DNA of 64,000 nucleotides, from contig WACJ01000097.1 in the NCBI GenBank assembly GCA_008973525.1, positions 620,001-684,000 of the forward strand, given 5' to 3'. This document shows positions 54,301 through 64,000 of this stretch, one piece after another. Source of the stretch: Stenopsyche tienmushanensis. Its lineage: Eukaryota; Arthropoda; Insecta; Trichoptera; Stenopsychidae. The notes under the pieces were generated by a model, which was given only the letters and a program-made list of their open reading frames with translations, did no database searches and had not been told where the DNA came from. The translations under genes were made by a program, and so were the position numbers. Numbering within the stretch: the first letter of the stretch is position 1; each line of letters starts with the position of its first letter.

Positions 54301-54999
54301 TTCATTGAATTATGATTTTTTTTACGTTGGTGTTTTGTAGAGGCTTTATGAACGTGTGCCATGTGTAGGAGATGCGAGGCACAAGGCGAGGTGCTGTTAC
54401 TCGATGGATTAATAACGTCGGTGGTTTTGTAAATGGCAGAATGTATTTTCGGATGACTTTTGTCATGACGATGGAGAGGCTCGATGTAATAGACTTCATG
54501 ATTGGTGTATATGGTTCCATCAAATAAACCGTCCGTTGTAATTATGCCGTGAACGTACGAGTATTCATCGTCTGAAATAATATTTAAATTTGTATTAAAT
54601 AAAGAAATAAAATAAATCTGCAAATAGATGGATCAATAGATTAATTAATATCACCTTCGAGAGATCCAGAATAAACATTTCCAAGCGAATATGCTATGGG
54701 TCCATGCGTATTATAGAATTCGACATCATCCGCAAATACTGAATTCGGGTCAGGGCGCAGTTGTAAATGAAATTCTCTGCAAATATGATACATATTTTAT
54801 CAATAACGTCGATATATAAATGTATTAATTTCACAATGGCGATATTAAATATGTATTTACTTATGGTGTGCCTTAAAACTAAGTCGCAGGGGCTCGGTTG
54901 ATGGAGACGTGGCATCCCGACGAGCCCTATGCAATCCGAGAACTGCATGTTCGTACTGTGCTGCTTCCCAGTGTCGAACAAACTCGTTTAATGCAAAAC
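48389..54999 (-). CDS. kuz: ADAM10-type metalloprotease kuzbanian, signal-peptide exon missing, frame-broken
   Basis: Membrane-anchored zinc sheddase that cleaves Notch and other ectodomains. Exons (5' to 3'): 54999-54861, 54776-54655, 54571-53696, 53618-53478, 53141-53017, 52934-52806, 52729-52561, 52491-52322, 52249-52082, 52000-51807, 51737-51571, 51467-51410, 51229-51093, 50993-50876, 50224-48389. The prodomain ends near [19 protein letters not shown], with a basic processing site. The zinc motif [12 protein letters not shown] is split across an intron. The disintegrin region follows ([28 protein letters not shown]), then the Cys-rich region ([14 protein letters not shown]), one membrane segment ([15 protein letters not shown]), and a cytoplasmic tail of about 700 residues, mostly in one 612-codon Ser/Asn/Lys-rich exon. 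About 1,515 codons are visible. Odd: exon 51737-51571 has an extra base at 51709 (CGC T GAA), and the 51410/51229 junction is out of phase. The first exon, with the signal peptide, lies beyond 55000 and was not identified. Confidence 0.93.
50280..50860 (+). mobile_element. Mariner/mos-like transposase remnant in a kuzbanian intron
   Basis: The plus strand encodes [20 protein letters not shown], then [20 protein letters not shown], the catalytic HDNAxxH motif of mos-type mariners, then [11 protein letters not shown]. It is antisense to kuzbanian, wholly inside the intron between exons 50993-50876 and 50224-48389. The segment 50320-50480 encodes [16 protein letters not shown] and may belong to another element. 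Confidence 0.7.
53340..53435 (+). mobile_element. Tc1-like 3' end remnant in a kuzbanian intron
   Basis: Similar to 23330-23560: agagcatgtctgatctcatg with gcagtcgtctgctaaatatt, then ccactttccatgccactgag and tgta. Only the transposase end and terminal repeat remain, in the intron between exons 53618-53478 and 53141-53017. Confidence 0.6.
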
Positions 55000-55513
55000 C
55001 TGAAATGAAACACGATCAAATATTAATATAAATTTAAACACATTAACGACGTATGCAAATGAATAGAAAGTATTATATGATGTTACATTCTTGTATTTTT
55101 TACTGCTACGACAACTAATTTGTTATTGGAATCAATTTGCATTATCAATTTTCTTTCATAAGGAGTTTCAATTTTGCAAATGCATGATCATATTTAACAA
55201 GATGCAATCTAGCAGCGGAGAAGTCATTATAATGGAAAACTTGGCAACATTTTACCATATTCTAATGACCCATCCGGTAGCGATTGTCGACGCTGCAGAA
55301 TAATTTGAATTGAAAAAAGTCTTGGCACTGGATTGTCTTAATGTCTTATATCAAAACGAGCGCAGTGTAATTTGCATGTCAGCTTTGAATCAAATTTACA
55401 TATTTTTTGCACATCGTTTGATGAAGTAATTAAAATACTATTTACCTAATAATCAACCCACTAATCTAGTTTAATTAAATCTGAAATTTCAATGAGGTTT
55501 TAACAAGACAATA
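55000..55513. other. kuzbanian 5' intron or upstream, no exon recognised
   Basis: AT-rich. The kuzbanian exon at 54999 begins in split-codon phase, so a further 5' exon is required, but none could be recognised here. Confidence 0.5.
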
Positions 55514-55726
55514 CAGTCAAACCTTGTATAGCGACGAGATAGGGACCACGCTATAGAAGCAAAACCCTACGGAAAGTTAGGCACCCATACAAAATTTGTG
55601 TATGTTTAGTTTGTTAATAAATGCAAGCGACTAATACACGCGAGGAGGCTTTGACCTTACGTATTTTACCCGTTTCTTACGCAAAAGACGCCGCAAACGA
55701 AGTGAACGCTATAGAAAGGATGACTG
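55514..55726. mobile_element. Tigger-type MITE, 213 bp
   Basis: It starts cagtcaaaccttgtatagcg and ends with the inverse cgctatagaaaggatgactg, with TA on each side. An inverse partial copy with the same subterminal block (gttaggcaccca) sits at 47370-47431. The cagtcaaacct...tatagcg ends match the usual Tigger/pogo termini. Confidence 0.8.
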
Positions 55727-55729
55727 TAT

Positions 55730-57770
55730 GTAGATTTTTATATCGAGAGGAGTCGTCGGATAGCCTTGACTACGGGAGGACGTCCTTCCCACGGCCAGAT
55801 CTCCCTCTCGTGGTTGATAAAGTAGTTATCTAAGAAGAGAGACTTTCTATTTGACACTCGTCCGGCTACATAATGGTCCGTAAGCAGAACAAATCATCTT
55901 GTAGAGCACGTGGGAGCGACCCGGGGATTTACCCATACGCCCTCATTCCTACGCTTCGCCGGATTTTATTGATCAGGATTTAGACACCAAAAACATCATC
56001 AACGAAATGTATAGACCAGTCCTAATAATAAATATAATTCACCAGATTTGACACCTTCAAATTCCTATCTGTTCAATCTTTAGAGCGTAGATTAAGTCAA
56101 AAACCATTTGGATTCATATTTTCAATCGAAATTCGCTCTAGTTTTTACAAGGAGAGGATAAAAAACTTGCAGGAGAGCTGGAAGTTAGTTGTTAAAAATA
56201 AAAGCGATCATATTTTATATTGGCTTGTGAAAACAAAAATTTTAAGTGCAAAAGTAAAAAATGGATTTCTTTCGGGACAACCTAATATATTCAATAAATC
56301 CCGCTGTATTATGCTCATAGATAAGTATTTCAGGCGTAATGGTGTCGAATTAATATCAATTAATTTAAATTGTCTCGTGTCATGTTTCCAGTTTGATATC
56401 GTTGAATAGCACGAAACAAAGAGACGTATATGAAAAGGGCCCCCGACATGAAAAGACCAGATTATTAACCTTCATGTAATTTGAATTTATATTGCGGAAG
56501 GGTGATAAATTAATTTGAGATTCGGCCGTTTCCCGGAAAAGGAGTGCCTACACGGATTCCCCATGGAAGATTTAAATTCTCTCCGGCGCAGAGCCAGAAA
56601 GAATTCGGGTAAATATAAATGACGGCGCAAGGTATCCTGGACCACTCATAATGAAATATTTAAAGGTCTGACCCTTTCCCTGCGGGTATTTACTGCTGGG
56701 GTTGCCGGAATATATGCCACATTTAAGCCCTGCCGATATTTGACCAGATGAAAAATGCGGAAAGATCCTTTTCCGATTCTTCCCCTTTTCGTCTTGCCCT
56801 AATCTATGTTTGCACAGCCTCGGGGATTAAAAGAGAAATTCACGCCAGTAAAGAATAAAACGGTCCCGGATTAAGCGTGTTAGATTGTGTGAATTTCGGA
56901 ACGAGAGACTGACGCGAATTTGCATTTAAACGAATCTGTCCATCAATCAATCGGATGACGTGCTAATTACGCGCCATAATGCCCTTAAAAAAAGACGAAA
57001 AGCTTGCCAGTCTTCATTTAAAAATTCGAACCATTAATTTGTTCAACATTAATAATAAAACAAAGAAAACACTTGGCCCTAAAATAGCAGACAATCAAAA
57101 CGTGCAAACAAAGCAATTTACCCAAAGCTCTGATAAATAAAGATTGGTTCAAATTCAAAATGGATCCATCACAGCATTTTTACATTTATGTAAAGTTTAT
57201 TATAACATACAGACAAGGAAAAAGCCATAGATCCAGGGCAAGTATAATATGTTATGGCATTAACCTTATAGGAATAAGTGTTACCATATGTTTGTATTTA
57301 ATTTAAATTCACAGAATACTTCACAAATATATTCCCGTTCTGTGCTTCTGAATGACTCTTCTGATTTTTTTTTAGTTTTGCAGTAAACCTCTGTATTAAT
57401 AGTAGTCCCTTTAAGTATAAAATCTATCAAAAATTCCCCCGCTCCTCCACGTAACATTGGTGTCAGAAACAGTGGATCATTAAGATGCGGCGCACGGACG
57501 GGAAGTGGCGAGAGCGCGCGACGATCTCTTCATCGGAAGAATTTACTGTGACTGAACAAAATGGCCGATAAACACGCTAGACCAAACACATTGATTTATA
57601 TCTATCAGCAAAACAAAATCTAGATCACTTTTGCTACATGAGGTCTAATGTTATCCTACTGGAGAATACGCCTCTGACTATTTACCAAAACTGTCATATT
57701 TAAAAATATAATTACAGTTCTTGATGTAAAATATATATAGTCAAATATACACCACAAGGAACGCAATGCG
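55730..57770. other. Non-coding, including a GC-richer stretch
   Basis: The part 56400-57000 is less AT-rich, has no open frame of note and shows no repeat structure; it looks like candidate regulatory DNA upstream of kuzbanian (inference only). The rest shows nothing recognisable. Confidence 0.35.
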
Positions 57771-57774
57771 TCAA

Positions 57775-57960
57775 TCGTTATCTCTATCCCGAACCGAATC
57801 CTTTGGGCAGGACATGTAGCGCGGATTCCACCGTACAAAGTCCCTCGAGCCCTCTTCGAGTCAGATCCAAATGGCAGCAAATCCGTCGAAGGATTTATTT
57901 ACTCCAGCGTAAATGATCAGGTCAATAAGGACGCCGAGCATCTAGACCTGGGCAAAGAAG
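57775..57960 (+). mobile_element. LINE C-terminal fragment (R-x-x-WAGHVAR motif)
   Basis: The plus strand encodes NRILWAGHVARIPPYKVPRA followed by LFESDPNGSKSVEGF, the typical C-terminal RxRWAGHVxRM...R motif of many arthropod non-LTR elements. It might be the 3' end of the same kind of element as family R; this is not shown. Confidence 0.65.
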
Positions 57961-58131
57961 TAAGCCCAGAAAAGACACACAATGTCATATCAGCCAAGTC
58001 CAATAGTTACCAATGCCTGCGAAAAGCTACTATGAAAAAGGCTGAAAAAGTTGAGAGGAAGGGAGTCGAGGAAAACAAATCGAAATCTAATCATCAAATT
58101 GGTGTTCAACAGCAACATTCCACAGACCTAC

Positions 58132-58450
58132 CGACAATAAGTTTGGAAACGCTTAGCATATTATCGATTTTAATGTGAAAACCTAACAATTAACCGTTAC
58201 AAATATTTTTTTAAATCTTTTTTCATTCGTAATGTGAATTTATTGCTAAAAAAATTAATATTTGCAACAAGGGGGTGCATTATACTATTAGAAGGCATGG
58301 GTTAATTGGACTTTGAAGGACAGGAAAAGACCGGACCACCCAAATTGTATTATCGTCGTCTTACAGCTCCTGAATTGACTGCAAAATTGAACGAAACTAG
58401 ATCATCTAACGTGTCATTTTTTGCGTGTGTCAAATGTATCCAAAATTTGA
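58132..58450 (+). mobile_element. Tc1-like transposon, N-terminal fragment
   Basis: It begins ccgacaataagtttggaaac after TA and carries WTLKDRKRPDHPNCI and related pieces, parallel to the reverse copy at 4099-4571. It is frame-broken and truncated. Confidence 0.65.
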
Positions 58451-58614
58451 AATCTTTCGTTCGCCAAAAAAAAAATCAGAAGTGTGAAATACTTATATTT
58501 AAAACTATTGGATTTGGGGGAGGAAAAATAAGGCAACTGAAATACAAAACAAGGACGCTGTTTTGGCTGATCTGAATATACGGAATCCAACTCTTGGGAG
58601 TCGCAACGACTTGT

Positions 58615-58850
58615 TGACCAATATTGACACTCTCCAACGATTTCAATCCAAAGTGTTAAACGTACGATAGCCGACTTGCTTTGTTACAAACGACATAATA
58701 CATAAAAGACCTTATAGGTGACCACAGCGAAACAGGAAATTGAGAATTACAACATAAGCCACAAGAAAAGACTGGACACATCTAATCGACTTCAACCAAC
58801 AAATCTTCAAGACACGCGGCGTTCAAATACTGCACTCAAAGAGTTAAATA
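58615..58850 (+). mobile_element. Jockey-type LINE, C-terminal fragment 2
   Basis: It encodes LQRFQSKVLNVR, then CFVTNDIIHKR and, one frame over, VTTAKQEIENYNISHKKRLD, the QSKxLR...VTNxxIHxDL...TVxxEI...RL order of jockey ORF2 ends. It is interrupted by frame breaks. Confidence 0.65.
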
Positions 58851-58869
58851 TATACAGATGTTTTGCACA

Positions 58870-61215
58870 TGATCCGACCTTTTTTTTTGGGGGGGGGGGC
58901 TAAGGGGATCTTTTGCTACGTTTAACACATAGTCCCTATGTCCTAAGTGTCAAATTTCAACATTTCGAAAGAATACCCAAAATTCCACCTTTACCACCCA
59001 ACCTCCCAGTTATTTTTGAGGAGATGAGTAATTTTTTTTAATTTTATTTTTTCTTTGTATTACGAAAACAATATTATTCCTCATCATATCTAATCATATT
59101 ATAAACCCTGCATATATATTTTTTGTACAAAATCCAATTCTTGCATTGGTCACCAATTACTTAAATATGCAAAATATATGCACTCAAACCTCTTTTGATG
59201 CGATTTCGAAGTTATGCGGTTTTTTTTAAAGTATTTTTTCTTCTTCTTTTTTTAATAATTGGGACTGTGTAAATCATATTGCATCTGCTATCGCTGAATT
59301 ACGACCACGCCCTTTAGATTCTGGTTTAGATTTTTTTAAATGTTTTTTTTGTTGCATTTCTCGAATGTTTCCGCTTTTAAAAATACATTCTCCATCATCG
59401 AAAATCGCAATGAAAATTATCATACAGCGAGGATAGTTTGTAATTAAAATAATTAGTATTTCTCTAGTGATGTCTGGCATTTGAGATGTCCAGATCTTTC
59501 ACATCTTTAAAATTTTACCAATGATGCAAGACGTCCTTTAAATCTTATCAAAAATGTTATTTTTTAATTGCCTTATTATTTTCCTGTTTTTTTATTAACT
59601 TTTTTTGTGCGATTTTGGATATATTTTATATAGCTGTTTTAAAGTTATGCGCTTTTTAAAATCCACGGAGCGCATCTTCACCTTTTTTATGTAAGTCATA
59701 GCTTTTTTGTACGATTTTCTGCAGACAGCATCTACCGCACAAAAAAAGATTTAAGTGTATTTTAATTTATTTCAAATCCGATATTCTACCATTTTATACG
59801 TTTTTTTTTTTAAATTGATTTTAAGATATTTTGAGTCCTTATGTTAGGTTGTTCGTATGGTTCTCAATAGATATTATAAAAAATGGGTTATGCGAAACAC
59901 GTGCGTTTTTTTTTTATAAACCATAAATAAGTCTTCTTTGAAATTATAACTTGTAACTAATTTTAAGTGAATTTGCAATAACTCTTTTTGCAATAACTTC
60001 CCCCAATGTCAAAGAATTAAATGCTGTTTGATGAGAATCTACAGACTATTTTGTTATTTTTAGATTGGTTGGAGCATTTGTTAATTGCCATAATAATCAT
60101 ATTTAGTTTGATTAGCAGTATTTATCTTGAATTCTTCATCGAACAAACACAGCATACAATATCGCAGATGCACCCCATCTCTTCTGCTGATGTCTCTTTG
60201 AATAGTAGGAGTAACGATCGGCGCCTGTGTAAACTTGGCCTATTATGGTCTAAATTATTATAAATACATTTTGGCAGCGTCTTCTCCTCCAGGCGAGCCC
60301 GGAATATATGATTTGTATGTAGAGTGGCCTAAAGTGTTGCCGGTCGCGTATTTTCCGCAACCTGCTGCTAAAATTTAACGACTCCGACCCGACCACCGTA
60401 AATTAAGGCACTTCAAACGAGAGAATCCGGGCGAGATACTCGATCGTTAAATAGCAGCACGAGGAGATTAGGCGGTGCACTCTACTAGGAAATTGAGCGA
60501 TCTCTGCGAGATCGTGACGTGCGGAGAGACCCATCATCAGAACTCATTAATAATTCTGGGACGATCGGTTGAGTAATAAGGCCGCAATTACGGAATGCGA
60601 CGAAAAATCGTGAAATCTCCGAGGCATTAACGTTCGATTTTGGAAACGGGGTCGACAGAAGAAGAACTCGTCCGCCCAAGCAGTGTGGATGATAACCGAA
60701 GAAGCGCCCCTCATTGATTCACCGAATAGACGGAAGCATTTAGCTGAGAACCATTGTCCGCTTTTCGCACGATGATGGTGCAAATATTCTATGACGGCAT
60801 CGCAAATCCAGCAGCGGCCGATCTTCGGAGCGGAACGACAAGAAGATTCAGCATTCTGAGGTGAACGTGCAAGAACCCGAGCTCCGCAGGATTAAATGCA
60901 AACAAACTGCAGGAAAAAATTGCAACCCATATTATTCCACGGCATGAAAGTCCTTAACCTATTTGGACCTCGACCCAGATTTGACCTGCGACCCATTTAA
61001 TCTCATCATATTTTTAATCACGCCCTAATAGCAATATCCTCAAAACGAAATCAAGGATTCAATTTTAAAATTGATACTGAACTGATTAAAGTTTTCAATG
61101 TTGATCTTAAAAAGACAAATCTGATGATCAAACCATTAAAATCAAATATGACCTAATTAACAAACCATTAAGGATAATGGTTTTCTAACCATTAATAATA
61201 GGGTTAATATTATCA
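58870..61215. other. No supported gene
   Basis: 58870-60010 is very T-rich with many homopolymers and a G-run (58890-58899). 60250-60900 is GC-richer, with no convincing frame or repeat; it is another candidate regulatory stretch (inference). Confidence 0.35.
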
Positions 61216-61217
61216 GG

Positions 61218-61720
61218 ACCGCAACAAGGAGGTGGCAAAGGAGGTGCCCGGGCGCAAAACGCAGAATACCGACTCGGTCGAGAATTATTGCACATAGTTT
61301 TTATTTTACTTGACCATTCTATTTTACGTTCTATGTTGTTAAATCCCTCTTTTCTTCGTTATCGCTTAAACATTTTGCTTGCTGAGATTTACGTCGCATT
61401 TTAATTTTAATAATAGATTATGATTCGAGATTACTGGGCGTCCCAGTTTCTCACAGGGAACGAACGGTTTAGGGTTTCACTTCTCATGTTTGAAATTTCT
61501 CCGATCTCGTAGTATTCATGGATGCGGAAATCTGCAGACCATGTTCTGAGGACAATTCGAACATAGAGTCCGATCGCGAGGCGCTCGTTTATCGTATCAA
61601 CAGTCCGAAAAGCGGACCGGTTGGACACACAAGACTTTTTGTGACATTTTCGGTAATAAATGCATACCCGGGACCTTCTATGATATGTATGATTACGGAA
61701 CCCCCCCCCCCCACCCCTCA
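61218..61720 (+). repeat. Family A, copy 6
   Basis: It has the same ordered blocks as the other copies: ggaccgcaacaaggaggtgg, cgcagaatacc, gtcgagaattattgcacat, cgatcgcgagg, agtccgaaaagcggaccggt, aataaatgcatacccgggac and the hairpin tctatgatatgtatgattac. It runs into a C-run at about 61700-61711. It is the best full-order copy for judging the family. Confidence 0.7.
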
Positions 61721-61749
61721 GAGACTACACTACAATTGATGCAAAAACT

Positions 61750-62050
61750 CGGCTTAATTGCTGTGAAACATCGTCAAACACTCGATTGCGCACAGTTTTC
61801 TCATGTACAAATTTTCAGTCAATATGTGATATACAGGTTCTTGGCAGCACGTACGGCTTCGTTTAAACTCTGCCACCCAACATCTTACTGTTGTGAACGA
61901 AGAAACAGACTTCTCGAGAGTAGAATCTAGCTTGGATTTGATATTAGTTAGACTGAGGAGATCTTTCAAATAAAAGTATACATATACCACATAACGATGA
62001 CCACTTTTTTCCTTGTTTAAGTCGGGTACAAAGTTAGACAATATAAGAGA
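61750..62050 (-). mobile_element. Mariner transposase N-terminal fragment
   Basis: The minus strand encodes MSNFVPDLNKE, KLDSTLEKSVSSFTTVRCWV, AEFKRSRTCC and VYHILTENLYMRKLC, the paired helix-turn-helix region of mariner transposases in near-normal order, with frame slips. Confidence 0.7.
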
Positions 62051-62059
62051 GTATAATGT

Positions 62060-63320
62060 CGGATTTTAAATAAATTTAATTTAAGTTAATAGAAATAATT
62101 AGATTAATGTGTTTGACTTTAAGCAGTGGGCTACATCGAATCGCTCCGTTGGATTTGGTCATGTCGATGAACTTTGGATTGATGGTCTGCGTTTGGTTGA
62201 ACAAATATAGTTGCGCGGTTCGAATTATACAATTGAAGTTGGGATTGTCTTACCCGCAAGGCCCTCGGGACGTCCGAAACTCGGGATAAACATGTTGCAG
62301 ACATTGCGAGAAGAGAAACTCGCCCGAAGAAGCCAACATTGCCGTATGCAAATTTCCGAAATCTCGCCTCGAAAAGGAGACGCGCACAAGTCGATATTGG
62401 CAAATTATATTTGCATCAAAAGCGTTATTGGCCAATCTTTGAAGTCGCAAATAAAATTTTCACTCCAAATCTCGAACGAATCCGGCGCGTCGAAATAAAA
62501 AGTACGCATTCGTCGACATACATATTCATAAATAGTAAATGAGACGTACGTGATGCAGTCATAAGAGCGGGGGCCCTAAAAAAGAGTCACGAAGGCCCGG
62601 AGAGATGAGATAAAAGTGAATTTTCAACGAGGGCAACAAAAGAAAATGTGGCCATCGACGCTGATGAAAAATACAACAGGACAAGTAGGAGATGGATTGC
62701 CAATTATGGCAGCTGCCCCGGCCCCATAAAACTGGCGCAACTTTGTAATCGTTTGAATTTGGACAGCCTTTCTGTGCCATCGTTTCCTTTTATTGTGCAC
62801 CCTCCGTTTTCAATGGGCGATGCCAGCATCCCAAATAAATACGGACAGGGCACTATCGCGTTGCTTTCTATTTTCGACCTAAATAGTTAAATCAACAAAA
62901 CGGAGCCTTCCAAAGACCTAAATTACACATGCGGAGCGTGTGTCAAGTTCTATTTTTTCGTTCCGCTCAGCGAGGCTTTCTCAAAAGAGGACATGGCTAG
63001 GGGACGAAGGTAATTCGACTCAATACCAGCACCTTGCCATGGACGGAGTGCTATATATCCATCACAATGGATCGCTAATTCAAAATTTATATTATAAAAG
63101 CAAATATAAGTCCGTTAACGTCGCCCTATTACAGCAAATGGGGACCCAAGGAAAAGTACTTAAAGAAAATAGATGAAGCCCTGCCATTGAAAAGTAAGAC
63201 CATAATCCTAGCTTATCCTAAACGACGGAATCGCTAGCATCGTACAATTCTTTACCAATGGTATTTTTCAGTCTTCAACACATTTCGGATGGTTTAAAAC
63301 CTTAAATTCCACCGGATCAA
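62060..63320. other. GC-richer non-coding stretch
   Basis: Noticeably less AT-rich than average, with no recognised protein or repeat. The many short open frames on both strands reflect low stop density. Candidate regulatory or conserved non-coding DNA; unproven. Confidence 0.3.
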
Positions 63321-63329
63321 ACGTTACCT

Positions 63330-63490
63330 ATTTACAATGCACAGTCACGTCGAAGAAGGACGGGCAAATCCAAATTGAAAACAATGTTGATTGTCTTTTT
63401 CGACACCAAGGGTTTGTACACAGAGAGTTTGTATCTCAAGGACAAAGGGACTACCCGGGTGCTGCATCATGACAATTCGCCTAGCCACAC
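63330..63490 (+). mobile_element. Mariner catalytic-domain fragment
   Basis: It encodes TMLIVFFDTKGLYTESLYLK, then TTRVLHHDNSPSHTS, matching the K-T-M-L-x-V-F-F-D...H-H-D-N-A-P-S-H catalytic block of mariners. Sequence beyond is frame-shifted. Confidence 0.75.
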
Positions 63491-63719
63491 GTCCTAGTGA
63501 AACCCTACAGTCCCGACCTAGCCTCAGCCCATCCCGAGGGTCAAAACCGCACTCAAAGGACGCCTTTCTGAAAGCATCGATATCGTATGACACCAAAGAC
63601 TACTCTACAAATTCATTATTTTGTTTGCAAAAAGATCGCAGACAAAACAGACTTGGATTGGATGATTCTTCCTTTCTCAAGACAATCGATGAATAAAATA
63701 TCAAAATACAAAGGCCAAA

Positions 63720-64000
63720 ATTTTACCCGCTGATATTTGCATTTTTAGTCGCAAAACTGACTACCGATTTGACTCTGGAATGTAGTGACCGATTCACGTT
63801 TCATCCATTGTCACATACCGCACGAAAGAATCGTTTTTATTGCGCTTAAATAGCTCCAAACAACGCTCCGAATTGTGGACGCGTTGTTGTTTTTGATCCA
63901 ACTGTGCGCAAATGCGGTACCCACTTCAAACAAAGCTTTCTCATGAACAAATGGTGATGCAAAATGATGAATACACTGCCTTTTGATATCTTTAAGGTGT
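63720..64000 (-). mobile_element. Mariner fragment running off the window end
   Basis: The minus strand encodes HEKLCLKWVPHLRTVGSK and, after frame changes, YVTMDET-like and HSRVKSVVSFAT pieces of a mariner transposase. It is in opposite orientation to the fragment at 63330-63490, so it is a second insertion or half of a rearranged one. Confidence 0.6.

Noticed and set aside
54302..54523. Minus-strand open frame inside the kuzbanian prodomain exon
   Set aside because: Shadow in a different frame from the 876-nt conserved exon.
58885..58900. G/C homopolymer runs (also near 43285, 44490, 61700)
   Set aside because: Could be biological, but such tracts are often length-miscalled, so no meaning is assigned.

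Overview
This window is animal nuclear DNA, most likely from an insect. The order cannot be fixed from the sequence alone. It is AT-rich, has GT-AG introns (many only 60-110 bp), and carries five recognisable conserved animal genes separated by DNA-transposon and LINE debris. There are no bacterial operons, CRISPR arrays or recognisable rRNA or tRNA genes.

Layout. 1-10.25 kb: no host exon was recognised; it holds an R1-like LINE 3' part, Tc1 debris, copies of a dispersed palindrome-bearing repeat ('family A'), and a well-preserved hAT MITE inserted in one of them. 10.25-16.57 kb (+): aralar, the mitochondrial Ca2+-regulated aspartate/glutamate carrier, all but its first short exon. 16.6-20.8 kb: intergenic, with a MITE and a LINE fragment. 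20.80-24.52 kb (-): complete three-exon OTU deubiquitinase YOD1/OTU1. 25.19-39.19 kb (+): complete nine-exon LMBR1-type membrane receptor (lilipod), head-to-head with YOD1 over a 669-bp shared upstream region. A complete three-exon TTC12-like TPR gene (34.86-36.02 kb, -) is nested inside a lilipod intron. 39.2-48.4 kb: transposons, including a composite palindromic element. 48.39-55.00 kb (-): fifteen exons of the ADAM10/kuzbanian metalloprotease with a very long single-exon cytoplasmic tail; its signal-peptide exon was not found. 55-64 kb: upstream or 5' intron of kuzbanian, with Tigger, Tc1, jockey and mariner remnants and stretches of higher-GC non-coding sequence.

The genes are functionally unrelated housekeeping or signalling genes: mitochondrial redox shuttle, ER-associated ubiquitin editing, BMP-related membrane receptor, probable dynein-assembly cofactor, Notch sheddase.

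The most notable signal is that three of the five genes (aralar, lilipod, kuzbanian) each carry a single +1 frame break inside a conserved exon that is otherwise intact with perfect splice phase. A fourth candidate lies at a kuzbanian exon junction. Single-base assembly insertions are the simplest explanation, but the one-directional pattern, and the shared CCA+G context of two of them, deserve a check. No convincing undescribed biological system was found. The nested and composite transposons are the most unusual structures.
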